Both the position numbers and the translations under genes were made by a program. A stretch of 64,000 nucleotides of DNA from Butyrivibrio sp. LC3010. GTDB taxonomy: Bacteria; Bacillota; Clostridia; Lachnospirales; Lachnospiraceae. The stretch is taken from NCBI RefSeq assembly GCF_000424385.1, contig NZ_AUJU01000003.1:62001-126000 (forward strand). Reading direction: 5' to 3'. Shown in pieces: positions 17,494-25,278 of this stretch; within the stretch, counting starts at the first letter, position 1; each line of letters opens with the position of its first letter. Under the pieces are notes generated by a model. It did not search any database and was not told the origin of the DNA. It was given only the letters and a program-made list of their open reading frames with translations.

Positions 17494-18193
17494 TCAATAG
17501 TTGACGTGCACGGACTGATAGGCTGTGGCTAAATCATAAAAGCCACTGTTTATCAGTCTTTCTTTTGTCATCGCCATGTTGACTGCGACTGTATGTGTGG
17601 TAAACCAATATCCACGCCGACTGTTTCCAGCCATGTACGCCAAGTCCTCGGGTACACCCATCTTAATCAGATTTCGCACCTTTGTCTTGGGCTTCTTCCA
17701 TTGTTTCCATATACACATACGGATTCTGTGATAGAGCCATCCATTGATCTCGTCGATGTTATTCTTCATGCTTGCTATGCCGTAATAGTTAAGCCACCCT
17801 CTCGCATATACCTTGATTTTCCCAAGACTCGGTTTGATGGACTGTACAGACTTACGGGAAGATAAATCTTTCAGTTTTGACTTGAACTTCTTCCATGACT
17901 TTGGATGAACCCTGACGAAAACGCCACTTCCGTTCCTTCCCAATGCAAAGCCAAGGAATTTAAAATTTCGGATTGCAAACGCGCTTACAGTACGGCTTTT
18001 CTCTCGATTAACCGTTAGCTTCAGTTTGTCTTCGAGATATTTCGTACTGCTTTCCAAGAGTCTCTCTGATGCTCTTTTGCTTTTCGCTAGAAGAACGATA
18101 TCATCTGCATATCTTATGCAGGGCACACCTCTTTTCAGAAACTCTTGGTCAAACTCATTGAGGTAGATATTCGCAAGAAGCGGAGATAGATTT
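17494..18193 (-). pseudogene. ltrA: Group II intron maturase, 3' fragment (RT palm to X domain)
   Basis: This is the continuation of the intron-encoded protein after the RIT2 insertion. The frame resumes at NLSPLLANIYLNEFD, includes the YADD active site, the thumb/X maturase region (WLNYYG), and ends with AYQSVHVNY just before domain V. It has no initiation codon of its own until an internal ATG near 18126. Joined to the 5' fragment at 21714 it is in frame without any other defect. No HNH endonuclease domain follows, as usual for IIC-type introns. Confidence 0.88.
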
Positions 18194-18198
18194 CCACC

Positions 18199-18282
18199 TT
18201 ATGTCTAGTTTTGTGTTATGCATAGTTAGTGCTCCTCAGCGCAGAATTCATATGGTTTAAGCGCTATATTACTCGGCATAAT
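18199..18282. repeat. RIT2 left end: three recombinase-site-like motifs
   Basis: TTATGTCTAG at 18199, GTTATGCATAG at 18215 and the reverse motif CTCGGCATAAT ending at 18282. The offsets are 16 and 83 bp, equivalent to RIT1. Confidence 0.75.
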
Positions 18283-18394
18283 TCAATATCCCTATCCTTT
18301 TAGTATGCAGTATATACTTTTTGATTATCAGACTTATAAACGCAGTGTTTATCCGCTATTCTGTAATCACCAAAAGATGAAAGGAGGCTTCGAT

Positions 18395-19630
18395 ATGACT
18401 CTAACAGTGATTACAGATGGATTACTATCATTACTTGAAAAGAATAATTACAATCCTGCGACCATCAGGTTTTATAAACGAGAATGGTCAAAGATCAGCC
18501 GCTTTATCCTCTCCGAGTACGGAGACGAAGAATTCGACATGGAACGCGGCATGGCGTACCTTGAAAAGACCTATAACCTTGTAACCAAATATAACGATGG
18601 CACATTGTCCCAGCAACGGGTGCAGCTTTTAAGAGTGGTCCATATGTTGGAGGATTATCGTCTCCATCAGGTGCTTACTCAGCGATTCTATGCAGCTAAG
18701 AATCCGATTAAGCTTAATGAATACTTTTCTGGAATTCACGACAAGTATGTTGAGTTTTTGAACTCTCCTGAGATTTCAAAAAGCACACACAAACACTATA
18801 AGCGCATTTCATTAGTTTTCATGGATTACCTTACTCAAAAAAGTGTGTCTGATATCAATGAACTGGATATGGAATTATGCAATGGCTATATCAAAACTTT
18901 GGCAGGTTTCAGTTTCAAAACCATTGAACAGGATATATGCGGGCTCAGACATTTTCTTCGATATCTCAAGGATTCAGGCATTTTTGAGAACTCCTTTGCT
19001 GATAAGATTCACGTACCACTCGTATCAAAGACTTCTCACATTCCATCCGCATGGAAGCCTGAAGAATTGAAAAAACTGTTGGCTGCTGTGGATCGTAACA
19101 GTCCTATCGGGAAACGGGACTATGCCATGATGGTTCTTGCTTGTGTAATGGGATTAAGAATCAGTGATATCAAAGCATTGCGTTTTTCCAACTTTGACTG
19201 GAATAACAAAGTCTTGGCTATTGTTCAGCATAAAACCAAAAAATCACTGACACTTCCTCTTCCGGACCAGGTAGGCTGGGCTGTTATTGATTACATCAAA
19301 AACGGACGACCTGATTATGACGGTTCTGATTACGTGTTTCTAAAGCATATGCCTCCATTCAATTCGTTTTCTGATAGCGACCATTTGCAGCAACGTATCA
19401 TATACCACATGCAGAAAGCTGGCATACGCAGGGACAAGGACAGACACTCCGGTTTTCATTCTTTAAGACAATCCGCAGCATCAATTATGCTGGAAATGGA
19501 AACTCCGCTACCTGTAATCACTACTGTATTAGGGCATTCAGACATGGATATAACCGCTGTGTATTTAAAAACTGATATACAAAAGCTTGCTGAATGTGTC
19601 CTACCTCCTGAGGATTTTGCCCATGAGTGA
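18395..19630 (+). CDS. RIT2 tyrosine recombinase A
   Basis: A 411-residue tyrosine recombinase. The start is the ATG at 18395 behind AAGGAGG; an in-frame ATG at 18305 has no such site. Catalytic residues seen: Arg in MGLRISDI, Lys in QHKTKKSL, HSLR (followed by Gln rather than His), His in LGHSDM and Tyr in AVYLKT. An N-terminal SAM-like core-binding region precedes them. It shares recognisable blocks with RIT1 A, for example GKRDYAMM and NGRPDYD. Its end overlaps gene B by eight bases. Confidence 0.9.
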   Translation: MTLTVITDGLLSLLEKNNYNPATIRFYKREWSKISRFILSEYGDEEFDMERGMAYLEKTYNLVTKYNDGTLSQQRVQLLRVVHMLEDYRLHQVLTQRFYAAKNPIKLNEYFSGIHDKYVEFLNSPEISKSTHKHYKRISLVFMDYLTQKSVSDINELDMELCNGYIKTLAGFSFKTIEQDICGLRHFLRYLKDSGIFENSFADKIHVPLVSKTSHIPSAWKPEELKKLLAAVDRNSPIGKRDYAMMVLACVMGLRISDIKALRFSNFDWNNKVLAIVQHKTKKSLTLPLPDQVGWAVIDYIKNGRPDYDGSDYVFLKHMPPFNSFSDSDHLQQRIIYHMQKAGIRRDKDRHSGFHSLRQSAASIMLEMETPLPVITTVLGHSDMDITAVYLKTDIQKLAECVLPPEDFAHE

Positions 19631-20606
19631 ATATACCTTTAAAAGCGTGTTTGCTGATGATATAAAGGAATTCATTTCATTAAAAAGAGCACTTGGGTTC
19701 AAATACGTTAGTGAGCAGGGAATGCTACAGCGCATAGATACATATTTTGCAGATAACAATGTACCTGTCCGGGAAATCACAAAGGAAATCTCTGATGGGT
19801 GGTGCAGGAAGCGAAGTCATGAGACATTAACAAATCAGTCCAACAGAATAAGTGTTATGCGTGTTTTTGCAAAATATCTGAATGATATAGGTGTGGCTGC
19901 TTATATTCCATTATCGGGCACATCAAGTAAAAAACATCATTACAATGCTCACATATATACAGACGATGAACTTAAGCGATTCTTTGCAGCTGTAGATGAA
20001 AGTAAGTCTGTGCCTTCTGAATGCCCGTACCGGGGCCAGGTCATGCCTGTATTCTTTAGGATACTTTACACGAGCGGAATGCGTGTATCTGAACTCAGGC
20101 TGGCTAGGATAAGTGATATAAACCTCGATGATGAATATATCATTGTGAAAGGCGGCAAAAATCAAAAGGATAGGATAGTACCTATCCACCACTCTCTTGC
20201 AGAGAAATGCAGGGAATTGAAATGCAGTATTCACAAGGATTCTTCAGATGACGAGTACTTTTTTATGCAGTACCCTGGAAGACCCATGACCTTAGTATGC
20301 GTTTACAAAAACTTTCGCAGATATCTCAGAAAAGCAGGCATCCCACATACAGGACGAGGCCCACGTGTTCATGATTTTCGCCATACTTTTTGTGTTAATC
20401 TACTGCTCAAATGGAGCAAAGAAGGCAAAGATCTGATGGCATATCTTCCATATATGAGAACCATGCTTGGCCATGAGGGATTTGAGGAAACAGCATACTA
20501 TCTCAAACTTACTGCAGAAGCATATCCGTTCATACGTGAAAGCCTTCAGCGGAGCTTTCCGTCTATTATTGAGGAGGTGACCTTCGATGACAGGGACTAC
20601 TACTGA
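19623..20606 (+). CDS. RIT2 tyrosine recombinase B
   Basis: A 327-residue tyrosine recombinase. The ATG at 19623 overlaps the stop of gene A (ATGAGTGA); TGAGGA upstream is a modest ribosome binding site, so coupling is likely. Catalytic set: Arg in SGMRVSEL, Lys in GGKNQKDR, HDFRH, His in LGHEGF and Tyr in TAYYLK, all present. Gene C starts 20 bases before its end. It is the counterpart of RIT1 B, whose HxxR box is altered. Confidence 0.9.
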   Translation: MSEYTFKSVFADDIKEFISLKRALGFKYVSEQGMLQRIDTYFADNNVPVREITKEISDGWCRKRSHETLTNQSNRISVMRVFAKYLNDIGVAAYIPLSGTSSKKHHYNAHIYTDDELKRFFAAVDESKSVPSECPYRGQVMPVFFRILYTSGMRVSELRLARISDINLDDEYIIVKGGKNQKDRIVPIHHSLAEKCRELKCSIHKDSSDDEYFFMQYPGRPMTLVCVYKNFRRYLRKAGIPHTGRGPRVHDFRHTFCVNLLLKWSKEGKDLMAYLPYMRTMLGHEGFEETAYYLKLTAEAYPFIRESLQRSFPSIIEEVTFDDRDYY

Positions 20607-21597
20607 TTTTTCAAAAGCAGTTACTTCCTTTTTAACTGATTATCTGCCTCTGCAGAGGGGATATTCAAAGAATACCATCTTAAGTTACAGGGATACGCTT
20701 AAGCTATTTGTACTGTTCCTGACTGAGGATAAGGATATGAAGTTGTCAAAGTTCACCATGGCAGATTTTTCACGTCCGCTTATTGTTGAATTCCTCGAAT
20801 GGTGCAGAAGCCGGGGATGTTCAGTATCAACGACAAACCAGAGGTTGGCTGCGCTGAAATCCTTTTCATCGTTTGCGCAGATAGAGTACATTGACTATAT
20901 CGCACCGCTTCTGGATGTGCAGGCTGTTCGTTCCAAAAAAACGGAAGGCAGGGAAATATCCTTCCTGAGTGCAGAACAGATGTCAAAGCTGATCAATTAT
21001 CCAGATGCCAATACGTGCAGTGGACTTCGCCATAGGACAGCGCTTACGCTTCTTTATGATAGCGGCTGCCGCGTTCAGGAATTGTGTGACATAAAACTAA
21101 AGGACATAAATACCAATACTAATCCTACGCTGCGACTTCATGGAAAAGGTGATAAATACCGAACAGTTGTCATCGATGATAAAACCGCAAGGCTTGTAAA
21201 AGAATACATAATCCGCCTTAGGAGTGGTGCCATGCCAGATCATCCGCTTATAACCAATAGAAGCGGTAAATCCATAAGTAGAGATGGCATACAGTACATA
21301 ATTGATAAATATGTTTCTAAAATCCATAACGAAGACTGCTCATTTCCTGCGCATGTCCATTGTCATCAATTCCGCCACAGCAAGGCAATGCACATGCTCG
21401 CAGCCAATATAAACATCGTATATATCCGCGATTTTCTCGGACATGAAGATATTTCCACGACCATGATCTACAGTAGAGCAGATAATCGTCTGAAAAACGA
21501 AGCCATAAATGCTCTGGCGCCTAAAGTAACAGATAACATTAACCTTCCCGACTGGAGGGCGGATTCGGAACTTCTAAGCTTTTTGAACTCTTTTTAG
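20587..21597 (+). CDS. RIT2 tyrosine recombinase C
   Basis: A 336-residue XerC/D-like recombinase with GAGGAGGTGA upstream. The N-terminal SAM-like domain begins LQRGYSKNTILSYRDT. Catalytic set: Arg in SGCRVQEL, Lys in GKGDKYRT, HQFRH, His in LGHEDIS and Tyr in MIYSRA. The set is complete. It ends six bases before the first right-end motif of the element. Confidence 0.9.
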   Translation: MTGTTTDFSKAVTSFLTDYLPLQRGYSKNTILSYRDTLKLFVLFLTEDKDMKLSKFTMADFSRPLIVEFLEWCRSRGCSVSTTNQRLAALKSFSSFAQIEYIDYIAPLLDVQAVRSKKTEGREISFLSAEQMSKLINYPDANTCSGLRHRTALTLLYDSGCRVQELCDIKLKDINTNTNPTLRLHGKGDKYRTVVIDDKTARLVKEYIIRLRSGAMPDHPLITNRSGKSISRDGIQYIIDKYVSKIHNEDCSFPAHVHCHQFRHSKAMHMLAANINIVYIRDFLGHEDISTTMIYSRADNRLKNEAINALAPKVTDNINLPDWRADSELLSFLNSF

Positions 21598-21603
21598 CAA
21601 AAT

Positions 21604-21713
21604 GTTATGCCGAGCTTAACATACCTTATTAGCACAAACATTATATCTGTGAGGTTTAACTCGGCATAACAACTAGCTCGACATAAGGTGGGTTATGTAG
21701 ATATCCGCATAAT
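21604..21713. repeat. RIT2 right end: motif array plus 22-bp near-palindrome
   Basis: GTTATGCCGAG at 21604, its exact reverse complement ending at 21670, and CTCGACATAA ending at 21686 (offsets 16 and 82 bp). Then come ggtgg, the 22-bp segment centred on GATATC (21692-21713) and ccacc. The outer 32 bp (21687-21718) form an imperfect palindrome. Confidence 0.82.
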
Positions 21714-22408
21714 CCACCTTGCGGTGAACCTTCCTCTGTATCAATGACCACTCCGTTTTCCATTACCCCACTTTTCAGATAACGCTTTATTAGTTGAACT
21801 ACACGTTCATCCTTCACATTCTTTCTGAGGAGAGTGATAAGGATTTCATGATTCAAGGTGTCGAAATACTTTGATAAGTCCAAGACTACCGCAAAAGTGT
21901 AACCTTGTTCTGCGTATTCCTTTACCTTCTGTATAGCATCCTTTGCGCTTCTGTTTGGACGATAGCCGTAGCTTCCGTCCGCAAACAATGGTTCATAGAT
22001 GGGCACTAACTGTTGAGTTATTGCCTGTTGGAGTGTTCGGTCTATCACGGTAGGTATGCCAAGCTTGCGCACACCACCATCTGGTTTTGGAATCTCAACT
22101 CGCCTGACTGGCGATGGGGTATACTTGCCGCGGTATATGCGGTCAATTAACTCCTGTTGATGTTCCTTAAGGTACGGAAGTGCCTCTTCAATGGTCATAC
22201 CATCAATACCTGGCGCTCCCTTGTTTGCCTTAACTCTTTTGTACGCTCTGTTAAAGTTATCCTTATACAGTATCGCTTCCAAGAGCTTCGGCTGTGCACT
22301 GTCTCTTTCTTTCCATATCCGATTGAATGACCTAAGCGCTTTCGCATACCCTTCATGTTCCGCACTATCTCTTTGCGAACAGCCATTATTATCTATGTTT
22401 TCTGCCAT
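21714..22408 (-). pseudogene. ltrA: Group II intron maturase, 5' fragment (RT fingers and palm)
   Basis: The start is the ATG at 22408 behind AAGGAGGAATG. The fragment covers RT0 to RT4: ANKGAPGIDGM, VRRVEIPKPDGG, LGIPTVIDR, GYRPNRSAKDA, DLSKYFDTLNH and EEGSPQGG. The reading frame then runs into RIT2 end sequence and stops at 21656 after about 14 foreign codons. Together with 17494-18193 it totals 1395 nt, 464 codons plus stop, in frame. The protein would bind, splice and reverse-transcribe its intron. Confidence 0.88.
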
Positions 22409-22880
22409 TAGCGGTCATTCCTCCTTTCTCGGTCATACTTAAGACTCCTACTGATTCGGTCCTTCGGTTAGCATGTCCATGTTTCCATGTCCATATCCCT
22501 ACTATGACCTCTGCTGACTTCTGCGTGCTCAGCACCGCCTCGTTTCCTTGTGCGGTGGTTACTCCTTTCAGAGCATTTCACACAGACCTCCCTAGGTACC
22601 ACACGTTTCTTCCTCTCCATCCATCTGTCTCATTTATTATGCATGGTTCCGTGTAGTTATTGGGCTTCGACTTGTTCAGCAGCCTTACCCTCATGCATAA
22701 CCTCGTATGAGATTTCTGTACGTCAGACCAGAGATTTGCCCGTGGGTTAGTATGTTCCCCACATCCAGCTTCCTTCAGATTCCGCCTCGCGACGGACACC
22801 CTTGCTTTCGGCTATATCCTTCCCACTACCGGGTGGATTCGGGACTTTAACCCGTTAGAAACGTGCGCCGCTAGGCGCAC
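22409..22880 (-). ncRNA. Group II intron 5' ribozyme region (domains I to III)
   Basis: These 472 bases carry no gene. On the minus strand they begin with the GTGCGCC/GGCGCAC hairpin and include CCGAAAGCAAGGGTG and CTAACCCACGGG segments typical of domain I of ORF-bearing bacterial introns. They end 5' of the maturase start. Subdomain boundaries were not drawn. Confidence 0.7.
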
Positions 22881-22882
22881 TG

Positions 22883-22923
22883 AAAAAGGCTATAAATGTT
22901 AATTCAATCAGCATTTATAGCCT
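22883..22923 (-). terminator. opp operon terminator; group II intron target
   Basis: A perfect 12-bp stem (aggctataaatg / catttatagcct) is followed on the minus strand by TTTTT, then CA and the intron 5' end. It lies 18 bases past the oppF stop. Confidence 0.9.
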
Positions 22924-22940
22924 AAAAAAATCAAAGCAAT

Positions 22941-23936
22941 TTATTTGTCATTGTAAAGATGACATTTTACAACGTGTCCGTTGCCCATGTCCTTAGCCTG
23001 AGGTGCCTGTTCCTTACAGATACCCATGCAATGAGGACATCTGGTATGGAATTTACATCCCTTAGGCGGATTAGCAGGTGAAGGAATATCTCCCTCAAGG
23101 AGTACTCTCTCCTTCTTGATATCCGGATCAGGCATCGGAATAGCACTGAACAGAGCCTTTGTGTACGGATGAAGAGGTTCAGCAAAGATATCCTCTGTTT
23201 TACCTGTCTCTACGAGGCTTCCAAGATACATAACACCTACAGCATCTGAAATATGCTCAACTACTGAAAGATCGTGTGAGATGAACAGATATGTAAGATT
23301 GTTCTTCTCCTGAAGATCCTTAAGAAGGTTAATGATCTGCGCCTGAATAGAAACGTCAAGAGCTGATACAGGCTCGTCACATACTACGAACTCAGGTTTA
23401 ACAGCAAGAGCTCTTGCAATACAGATACGCTGTCTCTGACCACCTGAGAACTCATGAGGATAACGATCCTTATGATAGGGCTGAAGACCACACTCCTTCA
23501 TGATTTCTGTGATATAATCATCAAATTCTGACTTGGGAACAAGTTCATGTTCACGAACAGCTTCTCCAATAATCTCACCGATAGGAAGTCTTGGTGAGAG
23601 TGATGAATACGGATCCTGGAAAATAATCTGCATCTTTGTACGAAGATCACGAAGCTGCCTCTTATCAAATTTACTGATATCTTTTCCGTTGAAGATGATG
23701 TCACCCTCTGTCTTCTCAAGAAGTCTTAAAATAGTTCTTCCTGTAGTTGACTTACCACAACCTGACTCTCCAACAAGTCCCATTGTTGTTCCTCTGGGAA
23801 TTGAAAATGTTACATCATCAACAGCCTTAACATTACCTGTAACGCCGCCAAAGAATCCACCCTTAATGGGGAAATACTTTTTGAGGTGCTTTACTTCGAG
23901 TATGTTGTCTTTATTATCATTAATCTTAACACTCAT
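22941..23936 (-). CDS. oppF: Oligopeptide ABC transporter ATPase OppF
   Basis: A 331-residue ATPase of the Opp/Dpp family, energising peptide import. Walker A reads GESGCGKST, the Q-loop IFQDPYSSLSPR, the signature FSGGQRQRICIARAL, Walker B FVVCDEPVSALD and the switch is SHDL. A C-terminal oligopeptide-transporter extension carries a Cys cluster (CKFHTRCPHCMGIC and a later KCHLY), characteristic of the 4Fe-4S-like motif of Dpp/Opp ATPases. The start overlaps the oppD stop in TAATG. It is the last gene of the operon, immediately before the terminator. Confidence 0.93.
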   Translation of the reverse strand: MSVKINDNKDNILEVKHLKKYFPIKGGFFGGVTGNVKAVDDVTFSIPRGTTMGLVGESGCGKSTTGRTILRLLEKTEGDIIFNGKDISKFDKRQLRDLRTKMQIIFQDPYSSLSPRLPIGEIIGEAVREHELVPKSEFDDYITEIMKECGLQPYHKDRYPHEFSGGQRQRICIARALAVKPEFVVCDEPVSALDVSIQAQIINLLKDLQEKNNLTYLFISHDLSVVEHISDAVGVMYLGSLVETGKTEDIFAEPLHPYTKALFSAIPMPDPDIKKERVLLEGDIPSPANPPKGCKFHTRCPHCMGICKEQAPQAKDMGNGHVVKCHLYNDK

Positions 23937-25099
23937 TAATTTGCACCTCCTTCAATATTATATATGCTGCCAGCAAGTTCCTCGCATCTGTAGCAGCTTA
24001 CAAAGTGTGTAGGAGAAACCTTGTATACTCCGGGATATTTACCGGAACATTTCTCTGTACACATTTCACATCTATCCTTAAAGTAGCAATAATCAGGCAT
24101 ATCAATAGGGTTAGGTACGTTACCCGGAATATTGTAGAGCTTATCAACATGCTTACCAACAACCGGCTTGGATCTCATAAGACCTATTGTATAAGGATGT
24201 CTGGGATCCTTGAATATCTCTCTTGCAGTACCTTTCTCAATAACACGTCCCGCATACATAACAACAACATAATCAGCCATCTCAGCAACAACACCAAGGT
24301 CATGAGTGATAAGCATGATTGATGAATTGATCTTATCCTTAAGGTTTCTCAAAAGATCAAGAATCTGTGCCTGGATAGTAACATCAAGCGCTGTAGTAGG
24401 CTCATCTGCAATGATAAGCTTAGGATCGCAGGCAAGAGCCATAGCGATCATTATACGCTGACGCATACCACCTGAAAGCTCATGGGGATACATCTGGTAT
24501 ACACCCTCTTTATTGGCGATACCAACCATCTGAAGCATTTCAATTGTTCTTGCCTTAACCTGCTCGGGTGTCATCTCAGGATTATGAAGAGCAATAACCT
24601 CATCTACCTGTGCACCGATTCTGAATACAGGATTAAGTGATGTCATGGGCTCCTGGAAAATCATTGACATTTTATTTCCACGAAGCTTCTGCATAACTGA
24701 AGCAGGAGCATTAACAACATTTATTGTTTTATCTCCATCGTTAAATCTGATCTCACCTTCTACAGTCTGACCTGAAGGTCTCTGTACAAGCTGCATAAGT
24801 GAAAGGCTTGTAACTGATTTACCACAGCCTGACTCACCAACGATACCAACTGTCTTACCCTGAGGTACCTCGAAGGATACGCCGTCAACAGCCTTAACTG
24901 TTCCTATATCTGTGAAGAAATATGTGTGAACATTATCAAACTCAACACAATTCTCAGGATTTTTCATCTTTGTAACATATTCGCTCTCAGGAATATGTTT
25001 TCTGTTTCTCTTTTTCTCTATCTCTGATGTGATCTTACGATTCTCTCTGGAGATTCGTCTTGATTCTTTAGCAGAGATATAATTTGAATTCTTTGCCAT
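23936..25099 (-). CDS. oppD: Oligopeptide ABC transporter ATPase OppD
   Basis: A 387-residue partner ATPase: Walker [22 protein letters not shown], signature [15 protein letters not shown], Walker [17 protein letters not shown], and a C-terminal Cys-containing tail ([14 protein letters not shown]). A basic, charged extension of about 50 residues precedes the NBD and is longer than in typical OppD. The start at 25099 has GGAGAG upstream. It is separated from oppC by about 180 bp holding a long hairpin. Confidence 0.93.
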   Translation of the reverse strand: MAKNSNYISAKESRRISRENRKITSEIEKKRNRKHIPESEYVTKMKNPENCVEFDNVHTYFFTDIGTVKAVDGVSFEVPQGKTVGIVGESGCGKSVTSLSLMQLVQRPSGQTVEGEIRFNDGDKTINVVNAPASVMQKLRGNKMSMIFQEPMTSLNPVFRIGAQVDEVIALHNPEMTPEQVKARTIEMLQMVGIANKEGVYQMYPHELSGGMRQRIMIAMALACDPKLIIADEPTTALDVTIQAQILDLLRNLKDKINSSIMLITHDLGVVAEMADYVVVMYAGRVIEKGTAREIFKDPRHPYTIGLMRSKPVVGKHVDKLYNIPGNVPNPIDMPDYCYFKDRCEMCTEKCSGKYPGVYKVSPTHFVSCYRCEELAGSIYNIEGGAN

Positions 25100-25216
25100 T
25101 TTGCTCTCCTATATATACATATAAGATAATACGTCCTGCTTTATACTATCATACTCCCGCAAGACTCGAAATCATCTGGAATCCGGGCTTTCTCGCTTCT
25201 TCCTCATGATTTCTTA

Positions 25217-25277
25217 TCTGACAAATGCCACTACGAATCCACATGCAGGCATGTGACTCGCAGTGTCGCATGTCAGA
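25217..25277 (-). other. Intercistronic imperfect hairpin after oppC
   Basis: Immediately after the oppC stop, the outer arms tctgaca...tgtcaga and the inner arms cacatgc...gcatgtg form a long imperfect stem of about 60 nt. There is no T-run. It may protect the 3' end of upstream mRNA or lower expression of the ATPase genes. Confidence 0.55.
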
Positions 25278-25278
25278 A

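Larger units (their letters stand above)
18199..21713 (+). mobile_element. RIT (recombinase in trio) element 2
   Basis: A second trio inserted in the maturase gene between the GG of GSPQGG and NLSP. Left: ccacc (18194-18198), then TTATGTCTAG. Right: CTCGACATAA ending at 21686, inverted target copy ggtgg (21687-21691), a 22-bp near-palindrome (21692-21713) and direct target copy ccacc (21714-21718). Internal motifs lie at 18215, 18282 (reverse), 21604 and 21670 (reverse). Removing 18194-21713 restores the maturase exactly. Its recombinases are diverged from those of RIT1, so it arose by a separate insertion, not by duplication. Both elements face the same way, opposite to the intron. Confidence 0.88.
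13978..22880 (-). mobile_element. Group II intron (IIC-like), interrupted by two RIT elements
   Basis: On the minus strand the intron begins with GTGCGCC and a GGCGCAC hairpin partner at 22880. It contains a ribozyme 5' part (22409-22880), a split maturase, domain V (17461-17492) and domain VI (13978-14015), ending near CTACTCGAT. The 5' exon is the opp terminator hairpin and its T-run, the favoured target type of group IIC introns. Deleting the two RIT insertions with one target copy each (14021-17465 and 18194-21713) leaves 1938 nt, a normal size for an ORF-bearing IIC-type intron. The exact 3' end is uncertain by a few bases. As it stands the maturase is split, so self-mobility is unlikely without RIT excision. 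Confidence 0.85.

Noticed and set aside
14155-21597. The recombinases as a prophage or ICE integration module
   Set aside because: No phage or conjugation genes, three recombinases per unit, and the flanks are the halves of one group II intron.
14021-21713. The two recombinase trios as a tandem duplication
   Set aside because: Proteins, end motifs and target sequences all differ; only architecture is shared.
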